Positions 1-7,562 of a DNA stretch of 64,000 nucleotides are shown here, one piece after another. The notes under the pieces were generated by a model that saw only the letters and a program-made list of their open reading frames with translations, made no database searches and was not told where the DNA came from. Source of the stretch: Daejeonella sp. H1SJ63 (lineage in GTDB: Bacteria > Bacteroidota > Bacteroidia > Sphingobacteriales > Sphingobacteriaceae); assembly GCF_029360775.1 (NCBI RefSeq), contig NZ_JARKMZ010000007.1:1-64000 (forward strand), read 5' to 3'. Positions within the stretch are counted from its first letter, which is position 1. Each line of letters starts with the position of its first letter. Position numbers and translations under genes: made by a program.

Positions 1-74
1 TTTGTAGAAAGTTACCAACTCTTATTTACATGCCCCTGTGTGTGCTAAAATCTCATGTTCGCTTCATCTGTTCA

Positions 75-126
75 TTTTTCCTGTTTTTAATCCCGCACGT
101 GAGGGATGGAGCCTTTGATGATTAAT
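75..126. repeat. Dispersed palindromic repeat, copy 1
   Basis: The core at 90-107 is ATCCCGCACGTGAGGGAT, an 18-base palindrome with one imperfect pair. It is embedded in about 50 bases that match a second copy at 49030-49080 with few differences, including the leading T-run and the trailing CTTT-A-TGATTAA segment. Two related copies 49 kb apart in non-coding sequence suggest a REP-like dispersed element. No transposase is nearby. This copy is degenerate relative to the second. Confidence 0.6.
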
Positions 127-183
127 AATAATCATATTGGGTTCAGTTTGATAAGTGAAAATTAGACCAAACGTATAGAAATC

Positions 184-203
184 ATTGTGACTTAAGTCAC
201 AAT
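184..203. promoter_or_regulatory. CRP/FNR-type operator candidate
   Basis: ATTGTGACTTAAGTCACAAT is a perfect 20-base palindrome containing TGTGA-N6-TCACA, the classical consensus half-sites and spacing for CRP-family regulators. It lies about 215 bases before the preferred start of the exported thioredoxin gene. That a Crp/Fnr-family protein binds here is inferred from the motif alone; no such regulator is encoded in the window. Confidence 0.5.
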
Positions 204-416
204 TGATCAGCGGTTCCGAAAAAAAGCTTAAATCAATGCCGCAGGAGAATTTTAATTTGTAAAAAATTGCAAACTAATGACTTATGAAAAGTTTGAAAGA
301 ACTCATAATTCCATTTAAAGTGTAATAAGTTGTATAAATTGCTCTACATAGTGTGACTCATGTTACACAGCTTGTCCATTCCAGAAACTAATTTTACAAA
401 AGTTAAAACTTTCGAA

Positions 417-995
417 ATGAACCTATTGAAATTCCTTAGATCCAATATCAGCAACATACTATTCTTCTCATTTACGGCACTGTTATTCTTCAGCAACGAT
501 GCCAGAACTATCCTGATTAAAGGCTTACTGTTAACAGGTCTCTACAATGCCGACGCACCTGATTCTGAGAGTTCGGATAATATGATTGCTCCTGAAATAA
601 TTTTCAGATCGCAGGATGGAGAGGTTATAAATATTGGCAGGGATAAAGGAAAGGTTTACTTCATTAATTTCTGGGCTACCTGGTGCCCTCCATGCCGGGC
701 AGAGATGCCATCGATAAACGCACTTTCATCCAAAATTACCGACAAGAGCAAAGTCAAATTTGTGATGGTTGATGTAGATAATAAGATGGATGCATCAGTA
801 AGATATATGCAAAAACGGAAAATGAACCTACAGGTTTATAATGCAGATTCACCAATACCGGAGATACTTTTCAATGGCACATTACCTACCACTGTAATTA
901 TAAATTCAGAAGGGAAAATTGTATTCAGACATAGTGGTATGGCAGATTATGACAGTCAGGAGATGGTAAATTTCATCAACACCCTTATCCCTTAA
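417..995 (+). CDS. TlpA-like envelope thioredoxin
   Basis: A thiol-disulfide oxidoreductase of the TlpA/ResA type, expected to work in the periplasm tethered by an N-terminal hydrophobic segment. The redox motif WCPPC is plain, followed by RAEMP, and the cis-proline region reads LPTTVIINSEGKIV, as in the family. I prefer the ATG at 417 because the membrane segment starts immediately after it. The in-frame ATG at 360 adds 19 polar residues and has no better start context. The protein is a single thioredoxin domain of about 120 residues behind a signal anchor. A rhodanese-like exported protein follows after about 60 bases, so the pair probably handles envelope thiols or sulfane sulfur. A CRP-type palindrome lies upstream. 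The partner it reduces cannot be told from sequence. Confidence 0.85.
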   Translation: MNLLKFLRSNISNILFFSFTALLFFSNDARTILIKGLLLTGLYNADAPDSESSDNMIAPEIIFRSQDGEVINIGRDKGKVYFINFWATWCPPCRAEMPSINALSSKITDKSKVKFVMVDVDNKMDASVRYMQKRKMNLQVYNADSPIPEILFNGTLPTTVIINSEGKIVFRHSGMADYDSQEMVNFINTLIP

Positions 996-1057
996 GTATT
1001 AGCCCGTTTCGCGGACAAAAAAAATGATTACTTTTGGATATAAAGAATAATAAAAAC

Positions 1058-1519
1058 ATGAAAACCGTATTTTTCGCACTATTCATCCTGCTAATGGCAG
1101 GCTCAGGTCTTAAAGCTCAGGGAATTAACCCCAGACAATCATTAGATAAGAGAGATACATGGACACAAAAAGACCTTATGCAGCCTGCCGATCTTGCTGC
1201 TTCGATTGCAAATCCGAAGGCTAAACAAGCATATATTTTCAATATCGGAGTAGTAGAAGATATCAAAGGGGCTAAAAATATTGGCGGAGCAAGCGACAAG
1301 GAGAATCTCAATAAATTCAGACAAGAGTTATCAAAACTTCCAAAGTCTGCTCAGGTAGTAGTTTATTGCGGCTGCTGCCCTTTTGAAAAATGCCCAAACA
1401 TTCGTCCGGCGTTTAATCTGATGAAAAGTATGGGTTACAGTAATGGTAAATTGCTGAATATTCCAACCAACCTCAAACAGAACTGGATTGATAAAGGTTA
1501 TCCAATGGCCAAAAAATAA
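1058..1519 (+). CDS. Exported rhodanese-like protein
   Basis: A small rhodanese-fold protein with a cleavable signal peptide (hydrophobic stretch ending in LKAQ). The putative active-site loop is YCGCCPFEKCP, with several cysteines, downstream of a VVVY strand. This matches the position of the catalytic cysteine in rhodanese domains, but the loop is cysteine-richer than classical CRxGx[R/T] loops. The ATG at 1058 is chosen because it places the signal peptide at the extreme N-terminus; an in-frame ATG at 1034 would add eight polar residues. It follows the TlpA-like gene closely and is probably co-transcribed. Possible roles are sulfur transfer, binding of a thiol or metal, or acting as a thioredoxin substrate. 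The domain family is fairly sure and the reaction is unknown. Confidence 0.75.
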   Translation: MKTVFFALFILLMAGSGLKAQGINPRQSLDKRDTWTQKDLMQPADLAASIANPKAKQAYIFNIGVVEDIKGAKNIGGASDKENLNKFRQELSKLPKSAQVVVYCGCCPFEKCPNIRPAFNLMKSMGYSNGKLLNIPTNLKQNWIDKGYPMAKK

Positions 1520-1864
1520 TTTAAATAAAAATCAAACAATTAGGATAAAGCCTGCTTAAATTAGATTCAGCCTGGCTTTTCATTTATCTGAATACGGGGA
1601 ACTCTCAGCCCTCTGGTCAATATTTTGCCACATCTGTAGAAATAATTCCACACAGAATCCGGATATTTTTCCACAACTTATTCTGCAAAGACTCAGAAGC
1701 TATTTAATAATTATGGCACTGGCATTGCAGTATATTCTGGCTGAACAATTTGATTATTTTATTATTCTTAAGATTAATTTTAATACCAATTTATTAAGTA
1801 TTTTTACTAAATAATGAAATAAAATTTCTCTATTGAGTAAAAAACCAGCGATCATTCATGTTTT
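1520..1864. other. Intergenic region before the EPS operon
   Basis: About 345 bases without a supported gene. A terminator-like hairpin occupies 1547-1580. The 130 bases before 1865 are strongly AT-rich and are the likely promoter and leader region of the exopolysaccharide operon, but no clear -33/-7 pair can be named. Confidence 0.55.
1547..1580 (+). terminator. Weak terminator-like hairpin
   Basis: AAAGCC at 1547-1552 pairs with GGCTTT at 1574-1579, with a partly paired interior and a following T-containing tract. It sits 28 bases after the rhodanese stop codon, where a terminator is expected. The stem is short and the interior loop large, so the call is tentative. Confidence 0.4.
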
Positions 1865-2248
1865 ATGAAAAAACAAATTCTCGTTGTTGATGATGAACTG
1901 AGCATTTTAAAACTGCTCAACTTTATCTTATCAAAGGATTATGACTTGATCATTAAACAAAATGGTGCAGATGCTATTTCATGGCTGGAGGATGGCAATG
2001 ATCCTGCTCTAATCATTTCTGACCTTGAAATGCCATACATAGATGGAGGCTCATTCATCCGAAATTTAAAGATTAGTGGATTTTACAGGAACACCCCTGT
2101 TTTTTTACTTTCGGGCGCTGATAACCTTGAAAAGATTGTTGCTCAGATGCCATTTCGGGCCGATTGTTATTTCAAAAAGCCTTTTAATCCATCTGAATTA
2201 AAATCATCAATAGCCGAAGCCCTTTTACAGCAAGATGTTACAAACTAA
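1865..2248 (+). CDS. Stand-alone response-regulator receiver protein
   Basis: A single REC domain of 127 residues with no output domain. The acidic pocket is D9-D10, the phosphoacceptor is D53 (in ISDLEMP), the switch serine is S83 (in LLSG) and the conserved lysine is K105 (in KKPF), so it should be phosphorylatable. Its last 14 bases overlap the start of the sugar transferase gene, which has its own receiver-like N-terminus. It therefore heads the exopolysaccharide operon and could act by protein contact rather than by DNA binding. No histidine kinase is encoded in the window, so the phosphodonor is unknown. The receiver call is sure; a role in controlling polysaccharide synthesis is inferred from position only. 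Confidence 0.9.
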   Translation: MKKQILVVDDELSILKLLNFILSKDYDLIIKQNGADAISWLEDGNDPALIISDLEMPYIDGGSFIRNLKISGFYRNTPVFLLSGADNLEKIVAQMPFRADCYFKKPFNPSELKSSIAEALLQQDVTN

Positions 2249-3335
2249 GCAGTACAGTCCCCCCTTTAATATAGGAATGCATCTAAGTGTTACTTATATG
2301 GGTACTCCTGCAACTAAAAACATAGTAAATAATCTTCCTGCCGAATTCCGGATCTGCAAAACTGACTCTCTTCATGAACTTCACAAACATCTCAGTAATC
2401 AATCTATTTTAACGCTTCCGGATGTTGTTTTAATGGAGACTGATTCGGATGGAGACTGTTTTACATTTATCGAAAGAATCAAAAAAAATCCGCTTTGGCG
2501 TGAGTTGATTATCGTTCTTATCGGCCCCAAAGAGGTTAAAGGATGGAAAGCAAAAGCGCTTAAATTAAAGGTACATGATTACTATGTCATTCCTTTTCCA
2601 ATTGAACACCTGGTTGAAAGGCTGAGTTTTCTGGTAAAGTTTAAACTCATTAAACCCTCTCTTTCAATTCTGGAAAACGAGGATATAATATATGAGTTAC
2701 CATTTGGTAAAAGACTGTTCGATCTTATCATTGCATCACTATCCATTTTAATCCTGACTCCGGTTCTGCTGCTTACTGCCATTATTGTTAAACTGGATTC
2801 CCGCGGACCAATAATCTACAAAAGCAAAAGGGTAGGCACCGGATATCGGGTTTTTAATTTCTATAAATTCAGGTCCATGTATTCTGATGCCGAACAAAAA
2901 CTGGAAGAACTTACCGGACTGAATTTATATAAGACAGAAGATGATAACGAAGATGAGGAGCAGAAAAAAGCTGCATTTGTAAAATTGATGGATGACCCGC
3001 GTGTTACCAGATTCGGGCATTTTATCAGAAGAACCAGTATTGACGAACTGCCCCAACTGTTTAATGTTCTGAAAGGAGACATGTCGCTGGTAGGGAACCG
3101 CCCGCTACCGCTTTATGAGGCTGAAATGCTTACATCAAATGAATGGTCGATGCGATTTATGGGTCCGGCAGGTGTTACCGGACTGTGGCAAATAAAAAGC
3201 AGAGGGAAAAGAGACATTTCTGAACGGGAACGAAAAAAATTTGATAACTTTTACGCATCTAAATATTCTTTCTGGTTCGATCTGGAAATATTGATTAAAA
3301 CTATACCTGTTATATTACATAAAGAAAGATTTTAA
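2235..3335 (+). CDS. Receiver-like domain fused to initiating sugar transferase
   Basis: The C-terminal half is a bacterial sugar transferase (WcaJ/PglC type) that would load the first sugar-1-phosphate onto undecaprenyl phosphate. It shows the membrane helix after KRLFDLIIAS, the KSKRVG and FYKFRSM segments, and the closing SIDELPQLFNVLKGDMSLVG block. The first 140 or so residues instead resemble a CheY-like receiver (PDVVLMETD strand, LIIVLIGP, HDYYVIPFPIEHL) in place of the usual transmembrane domain. The acidic pocket is not obviously complete, so this may be a pseudo-receiver. The gene overlaps the stand-alone receiver by 14 bases and is followed two bases later by the TolC-like gene. 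It probably initiates assembly of the polysaccharide made by the operon. Confidence 0.88.
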   Translation: MLQTKQYSPPFNIGMHLSVTYMGTPATKNIVNNLPAEFRICKTDSLHELHKHLSNQSILTLPDVVLMETDSDGDCFTFIERIKKNPLWRELIIVLIGPKEVKGWKAKALKLKVHDYYVIPFPIEHLVERLSFLVKFKLIKPSLSILENEDIIYELPFGKRLFDLIIASLSILILTPVLLLTAIIVKLDSRGPIIYKSKRVGTGYRVFNFYKFRSMYSDAEQKLEELTGLNLYKTEDDNEDEEQKKAAFVKLMDDPRVTRFGHFIRRTSIDELPQLFNVLKGDMSLVGNRPLPLYEAEMLTSNEWSMRFMGPAGVTGLWQIKSRGKRDISERERKKFDNFYASKYSFWFDLEILIKTIPVILHKERF

Positions 3336-3337
3336 GC

Positions 3338-4015
3338 ATGTTCAGGAAGTATTTTTTATTAACAGCTCTTTCAATTGTTCTGCAAATCAGCTACACCAGG
3401 GCCCAGGAATCTATGATGACCGAAATCTCCTATGTTTTTCTGGAAAAACTGATTGCAACAGCAAAAGAAAATTATCCACGTATGAATAGTTTTGAGAGCC
3501 GGATAAAATCTGCAAAGACCACCGTTGGGCAGGAGCAGCTCTCCTGGCTGGATGCCTTTTCATTTTCATATATATACAACCCAAATAATACATTAAATGT
3601 TATCGTTCCTCAATTCTTTAACGGGTATCAGGTAGCTTTTAATGTTAACTTAAGCTCCTTTCTGCAAAAACCGGGTAATGTAAAACAGGCAAAAGAAAGC
3701 GTAAAAATTGCCCGGTACGACCTTGAAGAATACCACCTGACATTGGAAACAGAAGTTAAGAGGCGTTATTTCGCTTATATACAGGCAATGTCCAATTTGC
3801 GTCTGCAATCCAAGATATCATCCGACGCCCTTAATATCAGCAGGGAAATCAAAACAAAATACGAAAAAAGTGAAGCTACCTTTGAGCAATATAGTATGTC
3901 ACAAATGTCATATTCAGGTGCCCTGCAGTCTAAAATCACAGCTGAATCAAATTTTTTAATCGCTAAAGCATCACTTGAGGAGTTATTAACCAAAAAGATC
4001 GAGGAAGTTCAATAA
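3338..4015 (+). CDS. Half-size TolC-family outer-membrane protein
   Basis: A signal peptide (ending near TRAQ) precedes one TolC-type repeat. There is a long amphipathic helix around residues 30-60, a beta segment rich in alternating aromatic residues (FSFSYIYNP, YQVAFNVNLSSFL), then two more long helices with the KYEKSEATFEQYSMSQMSYSGA pattern typical of outer-membrane efflux proteins. At 225 residues it is about half the usual 420-480. The next gene begins five bases after the stop, so the short size is not explained by a missing downstream half. It probably supplies the outer-membrane exit for the polysaccharide in place of a Wza-type channel. Family is fairly sure; oligomeric state is unknown. 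Confidence 0.75.
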   Translation: MFRKYFLLTALSIVLQISYTRAQESMMTEISYVFLEKLIATAKENYPRMNSFESRIKSAKTTVGQEQLSWLDAFSFSYIYNPNNTLNVIVPQFFNGYQVAFNVNLSSFLQKPGNVKQAKESVKIARYDLEEYHLTLETEVKRRYFAYIQAMSNLRLQSKISSDALNISREIKTKYEKSEATFEQYSMSQMSYSGALQSKITAESNFLIAKASLEELLTKKIEEVQ

Positions 4016-4020
4016 GGTTC

Positions 4021-6216
4021 ATGGAAGAGATTAAAAAATTTATTGATCTTTTATTGCGTTACAAATTTGTATTAATAACCATTCCGCTTATTACGGTAAT
4101 GGTAACTTTTTATATAGTTAGAAATTTGCCTGATGTTTACCCTGCACAGGCTCAGATTGCAACAGGAATAGTTGATGAGACCCAGCAAATGGCACTTTCT
4201 GAGGCAAGTGTACTTCAGGAAAACCGTATCAACCAGAAATTCATCAATATGGTACAGATCATGCAATCCAAAAGCATGGTTGATCTGGTTTCATACGAGC
4301 TGATTATCCACGATCTTACCTCCAAACCCTTCAGAGAGCCCAGCGACTTATTAAAAACACTGAATCTTGAAGCCCAAAAGCATGCTTTAAGTGTTTTCAA
4401 GGAAAAATATGCTAAAAAAGAGGGATTAAACTTAAGAAATGCAGATGAAGAAGGTCTGCATCGCGTTCTGGGGTCAATGGGATATGATGAATTATCCCTG
4501 AAAAACGATCTTCTTGTTTATCGTGCCGGTACTACAGACTTTATTTTTATTGATTATCAATCAGAAAATCCGGAATTATCTGCTTTTGTAGTTAATACCC
4601 TATCCAATGAGTTTACAGATTATTATACCATTCTGGTAAAGGAAAATCAGCGCTCATCAGTAAACTTCCTCAAAAATCTTCTGAAAGTTAAATCTGACAC
4701 TTTGCAGGCCCGCATAACCGGACTACGCGAGTATAAAATAAAAAACCGGATTCTGAATCTGAATGAACAATCCTCACAAATCTATACTCAAACAGCAGAT
4801 TATGAATTAAGAATGCAGCAGGCAGAGAAAGATATTGTAGCATTAAAAGGGACCATAGCAAATATTGATAAAAAATTCGACCCGAAAGATCGCCGCTATA
4901 TGGAGTCGACTTTTACCAATCTGAATCAAAAAATCATTGGCACACGCGCTGAATTGAATGCCCTGCAGGATAAATACACCAAGAGTGATTTTGATGAAAA
5001 GTATAAAAACTCTATCGACTCCATCCAGCAGGTAATCAGCAATCAGATAAATACAGTTTCAGATAAATACACAGATAATCCGATGAACTCCAAAGCTCAG
5101 CTCATACAGAAAAAGCTTGAGCTGCAGATTGAACTGGATCGTACTGTTTACGGTTTGAACTCTCTGAAAAAACAGCTCAGCGAAATGAGCAGCAAATTTG
5201 AAAGACTTGTTCCTCATGAGGCTGTAATTCAAACTTTTGAACGGGATATCCAAACCGGAAGCGAAGAGTATCAGGATCTTCTGGCACAATACAATAAAGT
5301 AACCATGGAAGCTGAGTTTCCGGTTAAACTCAGACAGGCACAGGTTGCAATGCCCGGACTTCCGCTGCCATCAAAGAAAATGCTTCTTGTTATTATCAGC
5401 GGTATCATGAGTGGTATATTCTGTGTGATTGTTCTGTTCATCATGTTCTTCCTTGATAACCGGATTAAAGTTCCGTCAGACCTTGTATTACTTACCAAGG
5501 CTCCCGTACTGGGTTACCTGAATCTTGTTGGAAAATCCACCCTCGACCTCAAAGGCATCTGGAAGAACCTTCACGGAACACCTGAGATGCGTGAATTTAA
5601 AAAGCAATTACGCTCCACCCGATTCGAGGTAAACAGAGAACTGGCAAGAACTTCAGACCGCGGACAGGTATTAAGTGTTACCAGTATCTCTGAAGGCGAG
5701 GGGAAAACTTTGATTTCTGCATGTATCGCTTATACCTATGTTATGGTAAATAAGAAGGTATTACTGATCGACGGTAATTTCGACAACCCTTCCATCACCA
5801 GAAATTCAAATACTAAATTTTTTCTGGAAGACTTTCTGAATAGTGGAAGCCTTGAAAATATAAATTTAAATTCGGGGATTACGGTCATGGGAAATCATGG
5901 TGGTGATAAATCATTGCTCGAAGTCAGTGATGAAGAAACCATTCTGGAAAGACTTGAACAGCTGCGTTCCCGGTTTGATGTGATCCTTGTAGAGACCCCT
6001 CCACTGGATGCGCTTAACAAAGCCAAAGAATGGATTCTCTTTACGGATAAGACTGTCAGTGTCTTTGAAGCTGAACAGACCATCAATGAAATTAAAAATC
6101 AGCATATTAATTTCCTGACTTCCCTGAACGGCCAGTTTATCGGCTGGATTCTGAACAAGGTAAAACAACAGGGAAAAGTGAGCAATAAAATAGATCATGC
6201 AAATGTTTTAGATTAA
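4021..6216 (+). CDS. Wzz/BY-kinase-like polysaccharide co-polymerase
   Basis: An inner-membrane chain-length/export protein of the PCP-2a type. Transmembrane helix 1 is near residues 13-32, a long coiled-coil periplasmic part spans about 190-440, and helix 2 lies at 454-478. A cytoplasmic P-loop domain follows, with Walker A SEGEGKT (K562, T563) and a Walker A-prime-like LLIDGNFDNP (D584). The Walker B-like VETPP has glutamate (E658) where BY-kinases usually have aspartate. The C-terminal tail has no tyrosine cluster. The nucleotide site may still bind ATP, but ordinary tyrosine autokinase activity looks unlikely. It is spaced five bases after the TolC-like gene and one base before the GT2 gene. 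Confidence 0.88.
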   Translation: MEEIKKFIDLLLRYKFVLITIPLITVMVTFYIVRNLPDVYPAQAQIATGIVDETQQMALSEASVLQENRINQKFINMVQIMQSKSMVDLVSYELIIHDLTSKPFREPSDLLKTLNLEAQKHALSVFKEKYAKKEGLNLRNADEEGLHRVLGSMGYDELSLKNDLLVYRAGTTDFIFIDYQSENPELSAFVVNTLSNEFTDYYTILVKENQRSSVNFLKNLLKVKSDTLQARITGLREYKIKNRILNLNEQSSQIYTQTADYELRMQQAEKDIVALKGTIANIDKKFDPKDRRYMESTFTNLNQKIIGTRAELNALQDKYTKSDFDEKYKNSIDSIQQVISNQINTVSDKYTDNPMNSKAQLIQKKLELQIELDRTVYGLNSLKKQLSEMSSKFERLVPHEAVIQTFERDIQTGSEEYQDLLAQYNKVTMEAEFPVKLRQAQVAMPGLPLPSKKMLLVIISGIMSGIFCVIVLFIMFFLDNRIKVPSDLVLLTKAPVLGYLNLVGKSTLDLKGIWKNLHGTPEMREFKKQLRSTRFEVNRELARTSDRGQVLSVTSISEGEGKTLISACIAYTYVMVNKKVLLIDGNFDNPSITRNSNTKFFLEDFLNSGSLENINLNSGITVMGNHGGDKSLLEVSDEETILERLEQLRSRFDVILVETPPLDALNKAKEWILFTDKTVSVFEAEQTINEIKNQHINFLTSLNGQFIGWILNKVKQQGKVSNKIDHANVLD

Positions 6217-6217
6217 T

Positions 6218-7408
6218 ATGCTGTATCCTTTCATCATATTTTTATGGACTTTGCTCCAGATTTTGATCGGATATAATCTCATTTTACCTCTGCTACTCTT
6301 TTTTTTTTATAAAATCACCGGATTATTTAAAAAACCTGCATTTGTCAGAACTGAGGTATCAGAACATGACTATGCCATCATAGTTACAGCTTATGAGCAG
6401 ACAGAGCTCTTACCGGCTGTCATTGCTTCAATCCTGAAACTCGATTACAATAATTACCTGGTTTATGTTGTGGCTGATAACTGCGATGTTTCGGCACTGC
6501 AATTCGATAAAGATCGGGTAATCATTTTACGCCCCCCGGAAGTTCTGGCCAGCAATACAGGTTCTCATTTTTATGCAATCAACCACTTTAAACGGCAGCA
6601 TGAGCGACTGACCATCATCGACAGTGACAATCTGGTAGACAGGAATTACCTGAAAGCACTCGACTACTGGTTCGATAGAGATTTCCATGCAGTACAGGGA
6701 TTGAGGAAAGCTAAAAACCTTGACAGTACCATTGCGGCATTAGATGCAGCAAGAGATATGTACTATCACTTCTATGATGGTAAGATTCTGTTCAGACTGG
6801 GGTCCTCTGCTACCCTATCGGGATCAGGAATGGCTTTCAGCAGCAGTCTCTATATTGAGGCACTTAAAAACAATCCGATTAAAGGTGCCGGCTTCGATAA
6901 ATTCCTTCAATACGTCCTTGTAAGTAAGGGTTACAGAATCGCCTTTGCAGAAAATGCAATTGTATTTGATGAAAAAACATCCGGAACTGAGCAACTGGTA
7001 AAGCAACGTTCACGATGGATTAATTCATGGTTCAGATACTTTTCTAACGGATTCACATTACTCAGAAAAGGGATCAGCAATACAAACCTGAATCAATTTC
7101 TGTTCAGTATAATTATGTTAAGACCTCCCCTGTTTATCTTCCTGATCCTGTCTTTGATATGTCTGTTGATCAATGCCTTTATTAGCCCTGCAACAGCCAT
7201 TATATGGCTTTTTTCACTGATCTGCTTTATAACAGGCTTTGCACTCAGTATAGTTCAAAAAGGGACAGATCACAGAATATACCTTGCTTTGTCAGGAATT
7301 CCACGATTCATATTTTTTCAGATTCTTTCCCTGCTTAAGATCAGATCTGCAAATAAAATATCAATAGCTACGAGACATGTACACCCTAAAAATACAGAGG
7401 GAATTTAA
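6218..7408 (+). CDS. Membrane GT2 glycosyltransferase, processive type
   Basis: A family-2 glycosyltransferase with N-terminal membrane helices, a GT-A domain and C-terminal membrane helices, as in cellulose or hyaluronan synthase relatives. The metal-binding DSD motif is at residues 135-137 (IIDSDN), SGSGMAF matches the acceptor region, and QRSRW at 263-267 is the QxxRW signature. At 396 residues it is shorter than most synthases. It begins one base after the co-polymerase stop, so it belongs to the same transcript. It probably adds a sugar to the lipid-linked repeat unit on the inner membrane; the sugar cannot be told. Confidence 0.85.
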   Translation: MLYPFIIFLWTLLQILIGYNLILPLLLFFFYKITGLFKKPAFVRTEVSEHDYAIIVTAYEQTELLPAVIASILKLDYNNYLVYVVADNCDVSALQFDKDRVIILRPPEVLASNTGSHFYAINHFKRQHERLTIIDSDNLVDRNYLKALDYWFDRDFHAVQGLRKAKNLDSTIAALDAARDMYYHFYDGKILFRLGSSATLSGSGMAFSSSLYIEALKNNPIKGAGFDKFLQYVLVSKGYRIAFAENAIVFDEKTSGTEQLVKQRSRWINSWFRYFSNGFTLLRKGISNTNLNQFLFSIIMLRPPLFIFLILSLICLLINAFISPATAIIWLFSLICFITGFALSIVQKGTDHRIYLALSGIPRFIFFQILSLLKIRSANKISIATRHVHPKNTEGI

Positions 7409-7428
7409 AACCAATTATTTTTATTCGT

Positions 7429-7557
7429 ATGAGATACAATCACATCAAGGATAAAATGACAAGTGCCGAGATATTTCTCCTGATCAGCAAGTATGGCTCA
7501 TTGGCACTTGCATTCATTACCGTATTTTTCTTTTTTATTAAAATTTTATTCTTGTAA
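7429..7557 (+). CDS. 42-residue membrane peptide
   Basis: A short reading frame beginning MRYNHIKDKM and ending in a continuous hydrophobic helix with a phenylalanine-rich core (TVFFFFIKILFL). It fits exactly between the GT2 gene (20 bases away) and the O-antigen-ligase-like gene (five bases away), matching the operon spacing. One membrane span is predicted, with a basic N-terminal tail. No family is recognised. Position and composition make it a plausible real gene, perhaps an accessory subunit of a neighbouring membrane enzyme, but this is inferred. Confidence 0.55.
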   Translation: MRYNHIKDKMTSAEIFLLISKYGSLALAFITVFFFFIKILFL

Positions 7558-7562
7558 GAAAT

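Larger units (their letters stand above)
1..416. other. Left-edge intergenic region
   Basis: No convincing coding sequence is seen; all frames carry frequent stops. The stretch holds two structured elements listed separately, a palindromic repeat near 75-126 and a 20-bp perfect palindrome at 184-203. The remainder is AT-rich and presumably contains the promoter of the thioredoxin gene, although no clear Bacteroidota -33/-7 pair was found. Confidence 0.6.
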
